5,992 nucleotides of DNA, taken from assembly GCA_036308445.1 (NCBI GenBank), contig JAXJVS010000034.1, positions 1 to 5,992 of the forward strand, in the 5' to 3' direction. A model generated the notes under the pieces. The model was not told the origin of the DNA, searched no databases, and worked only from the letters and a program-made list of their open reading frames with translations. Position numbers and translations under genes: made by a program. Below, in pieces: positions 5,927-5,992 of the stretch; position 1 is the stretch's first letter, and the number at the start of each line of letters is the position of its first letter. This DNA comes from MGBC113645 sp036308445. Its GTDB lineage: Bacteria; Bacillota_I; Bacilli_A; Erysipelotrichales; Coprobacillaceae.

Positions 5927-5967
5927 GTATGATTCTTGTATCTGTTTTGTGTACAAGTTAATCATAC
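5927..5967. promoter_or_regulatory. Near-perfect dyad/hairpin over a start codon
   Basis: GTATGATT (5927-5934) and CTTGTA (5935-5940) pair with TACAAG (5952-5957) and AATCATAC (5960-5967). This makes 14 pairs with a 2-nt bulge (5958-5959) and an 11-nt loop. No T-run follows, so it is not a terminator. The upstream ribosome binding site AAAGGAG ends just before the 5' arm, and AAGGGA (5968-5973) starts right after the 3' arm. It could be an RNA switch for translation of the gene at 5978 or a protein operator. Confidence 0.6.
5929..5961 (+). CDS. 10-codon open frame, possible leader peptide (MILVSVLCTS)
   Basis: ATG 5929 follows AAAGGAG (5918-5924) at a 4-nt gap, a stronger site than that of the gene behind it. 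The frame stops at TAA 5959-5961. Nearly the whole ORF lies inside the dyad 5927-5967, and a larger gene starts 16 nt further on. This is the arrangement of leader peptides that control a downstream gene by ribosome position. It could equally be a broken former gene start. No homology can be judged at this length. Confidence 0.35.
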   Translation: MILVSVLCTS

Positions 5968-5977
5968 AAGGGAATAT

Positions 5978-5992
5978 ATGAAAATATTAGTA
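5978..5992 (+). CDS. First five codons of a gene cut by the window edge (MKILV...)
   Basis: ATG 5978 follows AAGGGA (5968-5973) at a short 4-nt spacing, and the frame is open to the last base. MKILV is a common start of response regulators (MKILVVED) but also of many other proteins, so no function is assigned. The IS110 element lies directly upstream and may have separated this gene from its native promoter. Confidence 0.5.

Overview
The window is AT-rich DNA, most likely from a low-GC Firmicute. The evidence is purine-rich Shine-Dalgarno sites, A/T-ending codons, stem-plus-T-run terminators and protein families typical of such genomes. Genus cannot be read from the sequence. TAA, TAG and TGA all appear to act as stops.

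Layout from left to right. Positions 1-175 hold the start of a minus-strand reading frame that runs off the left edge and carries an in-frame TAG at codon 39. Its family was not recognised. Positions 176-349 form a divergent intergenic region with AT-rich promoter-like boxes and a strong minus-strand terminator (259-301). Positions 350-3955 are a two-gene operon for a heterodimeric type IV ABC exporter of the multidrug/lipid class. Each gene is broken near the permease/ATPase boundary. Gene 1 (350-2092) has an in-frame TAA at 1388-1390. Gene 2 (2082-3955) lacks one base near 3207-3212. Read through those breaks, they give about 580 and 624 residues, normal full half-transporter lengths. The ATPase motifs are intact and show the usual asymmetry: one degenerate and one consensus ATP site. 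A clear terminator closes the operon at 4099-4131.

Positions 4132-4540 have no intact gene. They hold a short remnant resembling the start of a GNAT acetyltransferase, an unassigned open frame and a hairpin terminator. Positions about 4518-5914 form an IS110-family insertion sequence on the minus strand. It has a complete 388-residue DEDD transposase with the conserved D, E, D, D and Ser residues. Upstream of the transposase is a roughly 160-nt structured non-coding segment that looks like a bridge RNA, the guide RNA of IS110 elements. Its second stem has an internal loop and apical hairpin, as expected for a DNA-binding loop.

The right edge (5915-5992) begins a plus-strand unit. It has a strong ribosome binding site, a 10-codon open frame inside a near-perfect hairpin, and then the first five codons of a gene (MKILV...) cut by the window edge. 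This could be a leader-peptide or attenuation arrangement. The breaks in several neighbouring loci suggest a decaying accessory region or, alternatively, sequencing or assembly errors.
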